Source: Bradyrhizobiaceae bacterium (GTDB lineage Bacteria; Bacteroidota; Ignavibacteria; Kapaibacteriales; Kapaibacteriaceae). Taken from it: DNA of 64,000 bases. Under the pieces are notes generated by a model, which ran no database searches, was not told the DNA's origin, and saw only the letters and a program-made list of their open reading frames with translations. Position numbers and translations under genes: made by a program. The stretch is from the NCBI GenBank assembly GCA_024103135.1, contig JAGFIZ010000089.1:1-64000 (forward strand). Direction: 5' to 3'. Positions 17,121 to 26,500 of this stretch are shown in pieces (the first letter of the stretch is position 1; each line of letters opens with the position of its first letter).

Positions 17121-17144
17121 GTAGGGTTGTGTTGTCTGCGGAGA

Positions 17145-18998
17145 TTAGGCCACGGTTTCGTCTTCGACAGACTGACTGGATTCGAGATCCTCGATGGTGG
17201 TTTCTGCACTTGCAGAGCCATCAACGTTGTATTTGTCTGCGTTCGGAACTGGGTGGTTGGTGTTGTAGGTAGCAACTACATCATCGCCCTTGCCGCGGAG
17301 ATACTCAACGGCTGAGAGAACGATCTTCTTCTGCTCCTTGTCAAATTCAACCACCTTGAGTGGCAGTACTTGATCTGGTTGGAAGTAGTCAGCGATGTTG
17401 CGTACTGGAGCAAAGGAGAGTTGCGAAACAGGAACGAAGCCGTCTACACCTTGTGGTAGTTCGACGATGACGCCCTTGTCGATCAAGCGAATGATCTTGC
17501 CTTCGGTTTCTGTGCCGACGCCGACTTCTGCTTCGAAAACATCCCATGGGTTTTCGGAGATCTGCTTGTGACCAAGTGAAATTCTCCGATGCTCGTTGTC
17601 GATTGCAAGGACAACAACATCAAGGGTATCGCCCTTCTTCACGAATTCGCCTGGGTGACGGATCTTCTTGGTCCAGCTAAGGTCGCTGATGTGTACCAAG
17701 CCATCTACGCCGGGTTCGAGCTCTACGAAGACGCCAAAGTTGGTCAGGTTGCGAACGTCGCCCTTATGTACCGACCCAACTGGGTACTTGGCCGTAAGGT
17801 CGTTCCATGGATCTGGCTCGAGTTGCTTCATGCCAAGAGCAAGCTTGCGCTCCGTCTTGTCGATGTTCAACACGATGGCACTAACGATCTGACCAAGCGA
17901 AACAACTTGTGATGGGTGCTTGACGTGTTGCGTCCAGCTCATTTCGCTGATGTGAATCAGACCTTCAACGCCCTTCTCGATTTCGATAAAGGCACCGTAA
18001 TCGGTAAGCGATACAACCTTGCCGCTAACCTTGGTGTCTGGCTCATACTTGGCGCCGATCTCGTCCCACGGATGAGCAGTAAGCTGCTTCATGCCCAACG
18101 AAATGCGCTTGCGGTTTGGATCGTAGTCGAGGACAACGACCTTGACTTGCTCGTCGAGGTGGACGATTTCGCTTGGGTGTGTAACACGTCCCCACGACAG
18201 GTCTGTAATGTGTACCAGACCGTCTACACCACCGAGGTCGACGAATACGCCGAAGTCGCTGATGGCCTTCACGACGCCTTCGAGAACAAGGCCCTTCTCG
18301 AGCATGTTCAGGATCTTGCCGCGCTGGTCGGAGAGTTGTTCTTCGAGGAGTACCTTATGGCTAACGACAACGTTTTCGCTTGGGTGGTTGACCTTAACGA
18401 CGCGAACGTCGAGAGCCTTGTTAACCCATGCGTCAAAGTCGCGCACTGGACGGATGTCGATCTGCGAGCCAGGCAAGAATGCCTCGATGCCAAGCAGGTC
18501 TACAACCATGCCGCCCTTGATTCGGCGGAGGATGCGCACCTGGGTAACGGCTTGTGTTTCGTGAAGCTTGAGAATGTCGTCCCACGTCTTCATGAAATCT
18601 GCACGACGACGCGAGAGGATAAGCCGACCATCGGTGTCTTCGATCTTCTCGACAAACACGTCCACCTGATCGCCAGGGTTGAGGTTCTCTGCACCAACAA
18701 ACTCAGCGCGTGGTACGATGCCTAGCGACTTGAAGCCGATGTCGACGAGGATCTCGTCCTTTGTGACTGACACGACCTTGCCGTGCACCATCTCGTCTTC
18801 CTTAACCTTCGAGATGCTCTGATCAAAAAGGTCCAGGAATTGGGCGTCATTCATTGCTACGGCATCAAGGTCGCCCTCTAAAATTGCAGCCAGCGCCGTC
18901 TTCTTGACTTGCTTCGTTGCACCCGATGCCGAAGGGGTAGCACTAGCAAGGGCAGACATGCTGACGTCTTCGGTAATCTGGGTTGTTTCTTCCGACAT
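17145..18998 (-). CDS. rpsA: 30S ribosomal protein S1
   Basis: 617 residues from ATG 18998, chosen for AGGAG 8 nt upstream and because the 15-residue upstream extension has no ribosome site. Six S1 RNA-binding repeats follow one another from about residue 65, with signature pieces such as GVFVDLGGVDGLVHITDLSW, GAFIEIEKGVEGLIHISEMS and GVFVELEPGVDGLVHISDLS. A Ser/Thr/Ala-rich N-terminal leader and an acidic C-terminal tail flank them. S1 recruits mRNA to the 30S subunit. Single-gene transcript: candidate promoter at 19082-19089 and a terminator directly after. Contains no AGCCCCCT octamer. Confidence 0.96.
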   Translation of the reverse strand: MSEETTQITEDVSMSALASATPSASGATKQVKKTALAAILEGDLDAVAMNDAQFLDLFDQSISKVKEDEMVHGKVVSVTKDEILVDIGFKSLGIVPRAEFVGAENLNPGDQVDVFVEKIEDTDGRLILSRRRADFMKTWDDILKLHETQAVTQVRILRRIKGGMVVDLLGIEAFLPGSQIDIRPVRDFDAWVNKALDVRVVKVNHPSENVVVSHKVLLEEQLSDQRGKILNMLEKGLVLEGVVKAISDFGVFVDLGGVDGLVHITDLSWGRVTHPSEIVHLDEQVKVVVLDYDPNRKRISLGMKQLTAHPWDEIGAKYEPDTKVSGKVVSLTDYGAFIEIEKGVEGLIHISEMSWTQHVKHPSQVVSLGQIVSAIVLNIDKTERKLALGMKQLEPDPWNDLTAKYPVGSVHKGDVRNLTNFGVFVELEPGVDGLVHISDLSWTKKIRHPGEFVKKGDTLDVVVLAIDNEHRRISLGHKQISENPWDVFEAEVGVGTETEGKIIRLIDKGVIVELPQGVDGFVPVSQLSFAPVRNIADYFQPDQVLPLKVVEFDKEQKKIVLSAVEYLRGKGDDVVATYNTNHPVPNADKYNVDGSASAETTIEDLESSQSVEDETVA

Positions 18999-19330
18999 AC
19001 TGTCTCCTGCTATACAACCAATTCGACTCACTTGGCCGTACACTCTTTGGTTTAGTGGAACATAGGTTTAGAGCCGAACAACAAATGTAAGGGGTTTTGT
19101 GCAATAAAGGTTGCGGATTTTTTGGCGGAATTTTCATGGGGTCGTTTCGGCACAAAACCTCCTGATTCATCATTCACGTTGGTATGATTTACCTGAGATC
19201 GGCGGTGGAAATCATTGGGGACTGATGGGAAGGGGGCTCGGTAGCATGTAGGTTCGCTGTAATCGGTGGGCGGACTGCTGTGCATAACCTGCTGGTAACT
19301 TTGGCGCGATTTTTGGTGTTATAGGGACAA
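18999..19330. other. Divergent intergenic region, rpsA leader and upstream of a small ORF
   Basis: 332 bp without a gene. It holds the rpsA 5' leader with its candidate -7 element (19082-19089, minus strand) and one AGGGGGCT octamer (19231-19238). No structured RNA was recognised; the leader could take part in rpsA autoregulation, which is inference only. Confidence 0.5.
19082..19089 (-). promoter_or_regulatory. Candidate -7 promoter element of rpsA (TACATTTG)
   Basis: On the minus strand TACATTTG fits the Bacteroidota -7 consensus TAnnTTTG, 84 nt before the rpsA start. The nearest upstream TTG is only 12 nt away, shorter than usual, so the -33 element is unclear. Confidence 0.4.
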
Positions 19331-19579
19331 ATGGAATGGTTCGACGCATTTGACGAGGTCTTTGCAAGCGTAGAGCGCTACGTAGCAGACCATGGGAAAG
19401 CACCCAAGGAAGTGTGCGTATCCCCGACGCTGTACACCTGGTTAGCAGAGTTGCAGCGCGAGAGCACCGTACTCCACGGTCTCCCTTATGGTGAGTTTGT
19501 CACCTTGGACACGCCGTACGGAGCGATACCAATCGCCATCGACGAGCATCTGGGTCCGTTCGAAATCATTCCGCAGTAG
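19331..19579 (+). CDS. Small hypothetical protein (82 aa)
   Basis: ATG start at 19331 preceded by the weak site AGGGACA. The sequence is well folded in character: an amphipathic N-terminal helix (MEWFDAFDEVFASVERYV), a middle VCVSPTLYTWLAEL and a C-terminal strand-rich part with TPYGAIPIAID. No signal peptide and no cysteine except one near residue 29. No family recognised. It stands alone between the rpsA leader and the tRNA-Arg gene. Judged real because of balanced composition and the protein-like hydrophobic pattern, but it is short. Confidence 0.55.
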   Translation: MEWFDAFDEVFASVERYVADHGKAPKEVCVSPTLYTWLAELQRESTVLHGLPYGEFVTLDTPYGAIPIAIDEHLGPFEIIPQ

Positions 19580-19816
19580 ACGACACATCCCGTTTCGTCA
19601 CTGTCCTCAGCGTAGCGTAACCCTCAGCTACGAGTTCCCAATCAACGTGGTGCATAGCCCCCTTCAATAGGTCGATTTGTAGTGTGCCGTTAGATTGATG
19701 TGTGGTGTGCTGGTAGATCGACGCGTGGTGTAGCGTTGTGATGGATGCCCTGAAAACTGCTGCATGAAGCAAGAGTAACGACGCCCTCGGCAAGCATTAC
19801 GTATTTTCGTTGTCAT

Positions 19817-19893
19817 GCGCCCATAGCTCAGATGGATAGAGCAGCAGCCTTCTAAGCTGCGGGCCGCAGGTTCGAATCCTGCTGGGCGCGCCA
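19817..19893 (+). tRNA. tRNA-Arg (anticodon TCT)
   Basis: 77-nt cloverleaf with CCA encoded. Acceptor GCGCCCA pairs with TGGGCGC; D-stem GCTC/GAGC; anticodon stem GCAGC/GCTGC with loop CTTCTAA (anticodon TCT, reads AGA); T-arm GCAGG-TTCGAAT-CCTGC. A TATTTTCG box ending 7 nt upstream is a one-mismatch match to TAnnTTTG and may be its promoter. Confidence 0.97.
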
Positions 19894-19922
19894 TTGTTTG
19901 ATTTCGAAACCAAGGGGATATC

Positions 19923-21185
19923 ATGGGATACATGAGTGGATTTGGTAACGATTTTGCAACAGAAGCAGAAAAAGGTGCGTTGCCCGTTGGACAGAACTCA
20001 CCGCAAAAGCATCCGCTAAACCTCCATGCGGAGCAGTTCAACGGCACGGCATTTACCGCACCACGCCACCTGAACAAACGTTCGTGGCTGTATCGTCTGC
20101 ATCCATCGGTGGTGCACAGACCGTATGAACGGATCGACAATGGCTTGATCCGGTCGACGCCATTCAACGAAGTCGAAACCACGCCAAATCAGCTTCGGTG
20201 GAGCCCCCTTCCAATACCAACTGCACCAACAACCTTTGTTGGTGGTATCGTCACGATGGCAGGGAGTGGTGACCTTACCACACAAAGCGGTGTGGCCATT
20301 CACGTGTATGCAGCAAACACGTCGATGACCGATGAGTTCTTCTACAATGCCGATGGTGAGTTGCTTGTTGTGCCACAACAAGGTTCGCTGCGGTTCCTTA
20401 CGGAGATGGGCATCATCGACGTAGAGCCACTCGAGATCTGTGTGATTCCTCGTGGTGTGAAGTTCCGTGTTGAAGTCAACGGTCCAGTACGTGGCTACAT
20501 CCTTGAGAACTACGGCGCATTGCTGCGCTTGCCCGACCTTGGTCCAATTGGTGCCAATGGCCTGGCCTATCCGCGCGACTTCCTCTATCCCGAAGCATGG
20601 TACGAGAACCGCAAGGGCGAGTTCTTGGTGACGGCGAAGTTCCAGGGGAATCTCTGGCAAGGGGCATACGACCATAGTCCACTTAACGTCGTGGGCTGGC
20701 ATGGTAACTATGCGCCATACAAATACGATTTGCGAAACTTCCAGTGCATCAATAGCGTGTCGTTCGATCACCCGGATCCGTCCATCTATACGGTACTCAC
20801 CAGTCCGTCGGATTCGCCTGGAACGGCCAATGCCGACTTTGCCATCTTCCCACCACGGTGGATGGTGGCAGAGCATACCTTCCGTCCACCTTGGTTCCAC
20901 CGCAACTTCATGAACGAGTACATGGGCCTGATCGAAGGTGTTTATGACGCCAAGGAAGGCGGCGGTTTCGTGCCAGGTGGTTCGTCGCTTCATAATTGCA
21001 TGAGCGGACATGGACCGGACTACGAGACGTACAAGAAAATGTCAGAAATCGATCTTAAACCCGTAAAGCTTGATGGTACCATGGCCTTTATGTTCGAGAC
21101 GCGTTTCGTCTCTCGGCCAACGGCCTTTGCCATGAGCTGTGCCGAACTACAGAGCGATTATTGGGAAGCTTGGAAGGGGCTATAG
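19923..21185 (+). CDS. hmgA: Homogentisate 1,2-dioxygenase
   Basis: 420 residues, usual length. Opens the aromatic ring of homogentisate to maleylacetoacetate in tyrosine/phenylalanine breakdown. N-terminal [13 protein letters not shown] and GQNSPQ are family signatures. The iron site is visible: His and Glu in [18 protein letters not shown] and the second His in [14 protein letters not shown] at 19923 with GGGG upstream. It follows tRNA-Arg by 29 bp. Neither maleylacetoacetate isomerase nor fumarylacetoacetase is next to it, so the rest of the pathway must lie elsewhere if complete; if not, homogentisate-derived pigment would be possible (inference). Confidence 0.96.
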   Translation: MGYMSGFGNDFATEAEKGALPVGQNSPQKHPLNLHAEQFNGTAFTAPRHLNKRSWLYRLHPSVVHRPYERIDNGLIRSTPFNEVETTPNQLRWSPLPIPTAPTTFVGGIVTMAGSGDLTTQSGVAIHVYAANTSMTDEFFYNADGELLVVPQQGSLRFLTEMGIIDVEPLEICVIPRGVKFRVEVNGPVRGYILENYGALLRLPDLGPIGANGLAYPRDFLYPEAWYENRKGEFLVTAKFQGNLWQGAYDHSPLNVVGWHGNYAPYKYDLRNFQCINSVSFDHPDPSIYTVLTSPSDSPGTANADFAIFPPRWMVAEHTFRPPWFHRNFMNEYMGLIEGVYDAKEGGGFVPGGSSLHNCMSGHGPDYETYKKMSEIDLKPVKLDGTMAFMFETRFVSRPTAFAMSCAELQSDYWEAWKGL

Positions 21186-21285
21186 AACTGCGTGTGGAGT
21201 GTTTAGCATAGCTTGAAGCATGTTGGGTGTTGCTGACGATCCATCATCGTCCACGTTCATTGCGTGACGATCCATCATTTTTTCG

Positions 21286-21293
21286 TAAGTTTG
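21286..21293 (+). promoter_or_regulatory. -7 promoter element of the SRP RNA gene (TAAGTTTG)
   Basis: Exact match to TAnnTTTG, 6 nt before the first base of the SRP RNA, the position expected for a Bacteroidota-type -7 element. A TTG lies 23 nt upstream (21260-21262), a little far for a -33 element. Confidence 0.65.
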
Positions 21294-21299
21294 TGGTCT

Positions 21300-21395
21300 A
21301 GCCAAGTCCCGTGCGATTGTGCCGAGCCCAACCCCGCCAGGTCCGGAAGGAAGCAACGGTCAGTTTGTGTACAAGGTGCTACGGATCACTTGGCT
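21300..21395 (+). ncRNA. ffs: Signal recognition particle RNA (4.5S type)
   Basis: About 96 nt. The ends pair perfectly (AGCCAAGT with ACTTGGCT). The apical domain-IV core GCCAGGTCCGGAAGGAAGCA contains the GGAA tetraloop and the asymmetric loop that bind Ffh. Immediately followed by a T-run. Its protein partner gene ffh is at the right end of this window. Confidence 0.95.
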
Positions 21396-21408
21396 TCTTT
21401 TTTTTCTG
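21388..21408 (+). terminator. T-run terminator of the SRP RNA
   Basis: The closing helix of the SRP RNA is followed by CTTCTTTTTTTTC, so the terminal stem of the RNA itself can act as the terminator hairpin. Confidence 0.7.
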
Positions 21409-21438
21409 GCCACCAGATAGGACATAATTGATCCCGGC

Positions 21439-23037
21439 ATGGTTCGCCGAATACTGATCAACGTAACCCCGACGCACCAGCGCATTGCCATCACCGAGGA
21501 TGGACGGCTGGCTGAACTCTTTACGCAAACGCCCGATAGTGAACACCACGTTGGGAACATCTACTTTGGACGGGTAAGCAAGATCCTCCAAGGGATGAAT
21601 GCGGCGTTTATCGACATTGGCCTGGATCAGGATGCCTTCCTGCACTTTAGCGATGTAGACTCGTCGCTGGAAGAAGATCACGATGATGATGGTGACGATG
21701 ATGAGCCGACACCAACGGTCAGCACCGTAGAGTCTTCCGACGTTGCCCTACGCACGGCAAAGGCCGTCCCACAAAAACGACTGCCGACGTTTTCAACGAA
21801 GCGTAGCGGCGAGGTGACGATCAACCTGCAGCCCAAACAACACGTCATCGTCCAGGTTACCCGTGAGGCCTACCACCAGAAGGGCGTACGGGTGACAACG
21901 AAGGTGGGGCTAACTGGACGAAACGTCGTCCTCCTACCCTTCGATTCCAGTATCGGTGTAAGCCGCAAGATCCAGTCAGGCCGAGAGCGCAAACGCCTGC
22001 GCATGAGTGCCCGCGAGGTGTTGCCGGAATCCATGGGTTGCATTATCCGTACGGCTGCTGCTGGACTCGACCCGGCAGACGTACAGCATGAGTTTACATC
22101 ACTCCTCGAATCATGGCGCGATATCGAAGCCGAAGTGCGCAAGAGCAAGGAACCTAGACTTCTTCACGAAGAAGCTGGCATTGCCCATGGCGTTATCCGC
22201 GACCTGTTCAAGGACGACGTGGCACAGGTGGTGGTGGACGACAGGAAGGTCTATCGCGACGTCAAGGCCTACGTCGAGCGAACGGCACCGCACCTGCGTG
22301 GCAAGATCGAACTCTACACGGACAACCGTCCGCTCTTCGACACCTTTAGCATCGAACGCGAAGTCCACCAAACGCACCAACGCCGGGTATTTCTGCCAAG
22401 CGGTGGTTCGATTGTGATTGACCATACCGAAGCCATGGTTGTCATCGACGTCAATAGTGGTCGTGCTTCGAATGAGAAAACACAAGAGAACAATGCCGTC
22501 AAGACCAACTTCGAAGCTGCACGAGAGATAGCCAAGCAACTGCGGCTTCGCGACATCGGCGGCATGGTGATGGTGGACTTTATCGACATGCAGGTGGAAG
22601 AGAATCGAAGGAAGCTCTTCAACGAGTTGCGCAATGAAGTAGCACGGGACAGAGCCAAGACGGTAGTCTACCCGCTGACTCAGCTTGGCATCATGCAGCT
22701 TACACGTCAGCGCATTCGGCAAAGCATGGCCGAACGTACCAGCGACGACTGTCCGCTCTGCTTCGGTACCGGCAAGGTGCAGAATCCTGCAACCACGATG
22801 TCGTCCATCGACCGTTGGCTGCGAAACTTCCGTGCGCGCACATGGAAGCTGCGTGTAACGATCAAGGCACATCCCTACACCGTGCAGTACCTGCAGCGAA
22901 ATCGATCACAGTCATTATTGCGATGGCTTCGGTCGTACTTCCTCATCGTCAAGCTTCAAGGGGACGACGACATGGAGGCAGGTCAGTTCATCGGTCTACT
23001 CCCCAGTGGTAAGGACGTTACCAAGGAGTACATCTAG
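21439..23037 (+). CDS. rng: Ribonuclease G/E family endoribonuclease
   Basis: 532 residues, RNase G length (no long scaffold tail). N-terminal S1 domain (GNIYFGRVSKILQGMNAAFIDIG) is interrupted by an acidic, low-complexity insert (about 76-110: EEDHDDDGDDDEP...) before continuing at KQHVIVQVTRE. Catalytic core: MVVIDVNSGR and GGMVMVDFIDM carry the metal-binding Asp residues; Zn-link CPLCFGTG. Processes rRNA and mRNA in the cytoplasm. It starts 43 nt after the SRP RNA. The dxr start follows 2 nt after its stop, giving a probable rng-dxr-rseP operon. Confidence 0.94.
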   Translation: MVRRILINVTPTHQRIAITEDGRLAELFTQTPDSEHHVGNIYFGRVSKILQGMNAAFIDIGLDQDAFLHFSDVDSSLEEDHDDDGDDDEPTPTVSTVESSDVALRTAKAVPQKRLPTFSTKRSGEVTINLQPKQHVIVQVTREAYHQKGVRVTTKVGLTGRNVVLLPFDSSIGVSRKIQSGRERKRLRMSAREVLPESMGCIIRTAAAGLDPADVQHEFTSLLESWRDIEAEVRKSKEPRLLHEEAGIAHGVIRDLFKDDVAQVVVDDRKVYRDVKAYVERTAPHLRGKIELYTDNRPLFDTFSIEREVHQTHQRRVFLPSGGSIVIDHTEAMVVIDVNSGRASNEKTQENNAVKTNFEAAREIAKQLRLRDIGGMVMVDFIDMQVEENRRKLFNELRNEVARDRAKTVVYPLTQLGIMQLTRQRIRQSMAERTSDDCPLCFGTGKVQNPATTMSSIDRWLRNFRARTWKLRVTIKAHPYTVQYLQRNRSQSLLRWLRSYFLIVKLQGDDDMEAGQFIGLLPSGKDVTKEYI

Positions 23038-23039
23038 GC

Positions 23040-24233
23040 GTGCCACGAACCATAACAATCCTTGGATCAACGGGCTCCATCGGTACGCAGACCCTCGAGG
23101 TGCTTGATACATTGTCGGCTCAGGGGGCTGGGGATCACGCCGATACATTCGTCGTTCGATGGCTCACGTGTAATACACGCGTTGCCGACCTCGTACCACA
23201 GGTGCGCAAGTACAAGCCCTATGGCGTAGCGATACGCGACGAAGCAGCCTGTGCACAGTTCAAGTCATTATGTCCGGACTTTACCGGACCCGTTCTCTGT
23301 GGCGAAGAAGGACTATGTGAAGCTGCGGCTGACCCCGCCAACACCATCGTCATGAGTGCCATGGTGGGCTTTAGTGGTGTAGTGCCGACGGTTGTGGCAA
23401 TACGAGCGGGTCATCCCATTGCGCTTGCCAACAAGGAGTCGCTCGTCAGTGCCGGAGAGTACATTACCGGCATTGCCAGAGAACAGGGCGTACCGATCCT
23501 TGCCGTAGACTCCGAACACAGTGCCATTGCTCAATGTCTGGTAGGTGAAGAGCTCAAGTCAATCTCTCGGATCGTGCTTACCGCATCGGGTGGACCCTTC
23601 CTGAACACCAGCACCGAGCAGTTGGACGATGTAAGCCCGGAACAAGCGCTCAAACATCCCAACTGGATGATGGGAGCCAAGATTACGATTGACTCTGCGA
23701 CGCTGATGAACAAAGGCTTTGAGGTGATCGAAGCACGGTGGCTGTTTGGTGTACATGCCTCTCAGATTGACGTAGTCGTACACCCACAGTCGATCATCCA
23801 CAGCTTGGTGGAGTTTGTAGACGGTTCCGTCAAGGCACAGCTTGGTATCCCTACCATGCACATACCGATCCAGTATGCCCTTACGTATCCACGCAGACTG
23901 GCAAGTCCGGTACAGCCCATGTCGCTGACCAAGCTTGGCAGTCTGACGTTTTTCGAACCAGATCATCAACGCTTCCCCTGTTTGAAGCTTGCCTTTGATG
24001 CCTTGGAAGCAGGCGGTACGGCAGGCTGCATCGTCAATGCGGCCAATGAAGTTGCCGTCCACGCCTTCCTGAACAAGCACATCAGGTTTACAGAGATACC
24101 ACGGGTGATAGAGCGGACGCTTGAGAGCATGAAAAATCAGCAGAATCCGTCACTACCCACCATTCTAGAAACCGATGCAGAAGCAAGAATCATTGCCACC
24201 CATCTTACTACTTCACGCTTAGTCTCTCAGTAA
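23040..24233 (+). CDS. dxr: 1-deoxy-D-xylulose 5-phosphate reductoisomerase
   Basis: 397 residues, GTG start 2 nt after the rng stop. Second step of the MEP isoprenoid pathway (DXP to MEP, NADPH). Motifs: nucleotide-binding ITILGSTGSIGTQ, ALANKESLVSAGE, VDSEHSAIAQCL with the metal-binding Asp/Glu, LTASGGPF, HPNWMMGAKITIDSATLMNKG. Length and domain order are normal. Followed 13 nt later by rseP, an arrangement seen in many bacteria. Confidence 0.97.
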   Translation: MPRTITILGSTGSIGTQTLEVLDTLSAQGAGDHADTFVVRWLTCNTRVADLVPQVRKYKPYGVAIRDEAACAQFKSLCPDFTGPVLCGEEGLCEAAADPANTIVMSAMVGFSGVVPTVVAIRAGHPIALANKESLVSAGEYITGIAREQGVPILAVDSEHSAIAQCLVGEELKSISRIVLTASGGPFLNTSTEQLDDVSPEQALKHPNWMMGAKITIDSATLMNKGFEVIEARWLFGVHASQIDVVVHPQSIIHSLVEFVDGSVKAQLGIPTMHIPIQYALTYPRRLASPVQPMSLTKLGSLTFFEPDHQRFPCLKLAFDALEAGGTAGCIVNAANEVAVHAFLNKHIRFTEIPRVIERTLESMKNQQNPSLPTILETDAEARIIATHLTTSRLVSQ

Positions 24234-24246
24234 CACCGCCAACCAC

Positions 24247-25602
24247 GTGACACCAATCATCGCCTTCCTTATCGTTATCGGCATCCTGGTCTTTGTCCAT
24301 GAGCTAGGGCATTTTCTCACGGCTAAGTGGACGGGTATGAGGGCCGACGTGTTTGCCGTCGGGATGGGTCCACGCATGCTTGGATGGAATCGCATAACGG
24401 GCTTCAGCTTCGGTCCGCTTCCTAAAGACCTCGACCTTGGGGAATACACCGACTACCGCATCTGCTGGCTACCCATTGGTGGTTATGTGAAGATCCTTGG
24501 CATGATCGACGAGAGCATGGACAATGAATTCGTCAACCGTGCCCCAGCCCCCTACGAATTCCGCTCAAAGAATGCATGGCAGAAGGCATTGGTACTCAGC
24601 GCAGGGGTGATCATGAATCTTATCCTTGCTGTGGTACTCTTTGCTGGCTTGCATACGGCAATGGGTAAGTCGGAAATGCTCACCACACAAGTGGGCTATG
24701 TAGAGCCTGGTTCGCTTGCTGCGGAACTTGCAATTGAGAGTGGCGACAGGATCGTTGCCGTGAATGGAACACCGGTAGACTCTTGGGATGCCGTTATTGA
24801 ACAGCTTGGCATCGAGGGTACGCAGGATGCACGCACGCTGGTGATCGACAGGCAAGGGGCGAGGATTCAACGAACGGTGCAGAGCTCCGACGTGGTGCGT
24901 GCCGTTGCCGACGGACAAGGGCTTGGCATCATGCCCATGCACATGCAGGTGGAGGTTGGTAATGTGATCAGCTATGGTCCGGCCGACAAGGCAGGGCTCC
25001 GCTCGGGCGACCACGTCCTGGCGATCGATAGCATGCCCGTACGTTCGGTATCACAACTGCAGCACTACATCAGAGGTCATGCAGGCCAGGCTGTGACGAT
25101 GCACATTGAACGCGGAACAGAGACCATGCCGTTGCAGGTTAACGTTGGGAAGGACTCTGCGATTCGCGTCGAGCTTGCAACGTCGTACGTCGGACCCAAG
25201 CGTGAAACCAGCATTGGCCTTGTTGACGCTGTTGGTATGGCCTTCGCTGATGTGAAGCAGACGGTTGTCCTCATCGTTGGCTCGGTAGGACACGTGATCC
25301 AGGGCGACGTCTCCGTCCGCCAAAGCTTTGGCGGTCCGATCAAGATTGCCAAGATGGCCGCACGAAGCCAGGAGCTCGGCTGGGATGCCTTCCTGCGATT
25401 CATGGCCTTGATCAGCATTTCGCTTGCCGTGATGAACTTGCTGCCGTTGCCAGGGTTGGACGGTGGGCACCTGGTGTTTGTCCTTGTGGAAGCCGTTATA
25501 CGACGCGAGATCCCTGCACAGGTAAAGATTCGCATTCAACAGGTAGGGATGATCCTCTTGCTGGCGTTGATGGCCTTTGTGATCTACCTTGATCTGACCT
25601 GA
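24247..25602 (+). CDS. rseP: Site-2 intramembrane metalloprotease
   Basis: 451 residues, GTG start. Zinc site VHELGHFLTAKW in the first transmembrane helix, third ligand Asp in LLPLPGLDGGHLVF near the C-terminus. Two periplasmic PDZ domains lie between (about 145-220 and 235-305, with DRIVAVNGTPVDSW and DHVLAIDSMPVRSV). Four hydrophobic segments. It cleaves single-span membrane substrates such as anti-sigma factors and signal-peptide remnants (family knowledge). No membrane anti-sigma gene is adjacent. Confidence 0.95.
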   Translation: MTPIIAFLIVIGILVFVHELGHFLTAKWTGMRADVFAVGMGPRMLGWNRITGFSFGPLPKDLDLGEYTDYRICWLPIGGYVKILGMIDESMDNEFVNRAPAPYEFRSKNAWQKALVLSAGVIMNLILAVVLFAGLHTAMGKSEMLTTQVGYVEPGSLAAELAIESGDRIVAVNGTPVDSWDAVIEQLGIEGTQDARTLVIDRQGARIQRTVQSSDVVRAVADGQGLGIMPMHMQVEVGNVISYGPADKAGLRSGDHVLAIDSMPVRSVSQLQHYIRGHAGQAVTMHIERGTETMPLQVNVGKDSAIRVELATSYVGPKRETSIGLVDAVGMAFADVKQTVVLIVGSVGHVIQGDVSVRQSFGGPIKIAKMAARSQELGWDAFLRFMALISISLAVMNLLPLPGLDGGHLVFVLVEAVIRREIPAQVKIRIQQVGMILLLALMAFVIYLDLT

Positions 25603-25702
25603 TGCCACGCACGGCGAGTGACATCGACAGCAGTTTTGAACGGCATTCATGCGTTATTGACAACTGAATCATCACCGAATCATCACCGAATCATAGAGTA
25701 CG

Positions 25703-26500
25703 ATGACCATCCTTGTTACGAATGACGACGGTATCGAAAGTCCTGGCATAGCCGCTTTGGTGCGAGCTATGCAGCAGATAGCCGACGTCGTCGTTGTTGC
25801 ACCGGACAGACAACAAAGTGCCGTCGGCCATGCGCTTACCATTGCAAGTCCACTTCGAGCCACGCCCTACCATCGCAACGGACAGATCTTCGGATGGGCG
25901 ATCAACGGTACGCCAGCCGATTGCGTAAAGCTTGGTGTGAGTTCGCTCTTGCAGAGTCCGCCCGACATGGTCGTCAGCGGCATCAATCACGGCAGCAACA
26001 CCAGCGTGAATGCCATCTACTCCGGCACCGTAAGTGCAGCAACAGAAGGCACGTTGATGGGCATACCAAGCATGGCCGTGTCGTTGGACGACTTTAGCAT
26101 GCATGCCGACTTCACGCTTGCAGCGCAGGTAGCTGCACACATTGCTGCCGAGATGCATACCTATCAGTTGCCCAAGGGCACGCTACTCAATGTGAATGTG
26201 CCTGCCATAGCCCCCTCCCGATGCAAGGGAATTCGTATCACACAACAAGGGCATAGCGTGTGGCAGGACACGTATGAGCGACGCATCGACCCACATGGTC
26301 GCGAATACTTCTGGCTCTCGGGTCAGCTTGTTCCTGTATCCCCGCTACCCGACGCCGACGACTTGCTCATGGCCGAAGGCTATGTAGCCATCACGCCAAT
26401 TCACTACGAGCTCACAAACTTTGCGGTGATGGAGCAGCTACGTTCGAAGGTTAGCGAGTTGCCTAAGCAGGAAGAAGTCCCGCTTTCCGATATGCCATAA
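25703..26500 (+). CDS. surE: 5'/3'-nucleotidase SurE
   Basis: 265 residues. Metal-binding TILVTNDDGIESPGI at the N-terminus, APDRQQSAVGHA, and VVSGINHGSNTSVNAIYSGTVSAA are diagnostic. Hydrolyses nucleoside monophosphates. Preceded by a 100-bp gap with a short direct repeat (ATCATCACCGA twice). The last 38 bp overlap the end of the convergent glycosyltransferase gene; both frames remain open. Contains one AGCCCCCT octamer at 26209. Confidence 0.95.
   Translation: MTILVTNDDGIESPGIAALVRAMQQIADVVVVAPDRQQSAVGHALTIASPLRATPYHRNGQIFGWAINGTPADCVKLGVSSLLQSPPDMVVSGINHGSNTSVNAIYSGTVSAATEGTLMGIPSMAVSLDDFSMHADFTLAAQVAAHIAAEMHTYQLPKGTLLNVNVPAIAPSRCKGIRITQQGHSVWQDTYERRIDPHGREYFWLSGQLVPVSPLPDADDLLMAEGYVAITPIHYELTNFAVMEQLRSKVSELPKQEEVPLSDMP

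Noticed and set aside
17916-18725. 269-codon open frame antisense to rpsA
   Set aside because: Lies wholly inside the S1 gene on the other strand; no ribosome site and no protein-like domain.
20016-21011. 331-codon frame antisense to hmgA
   Set aside because: Shadow of a strongly conserved enzyme; composition rich in His, Arg and Trp.
22111-22872. 253-codon frame antisense to RNase G
   Set aside because: Shadow of the rng catalytic core; no start signals or domain.
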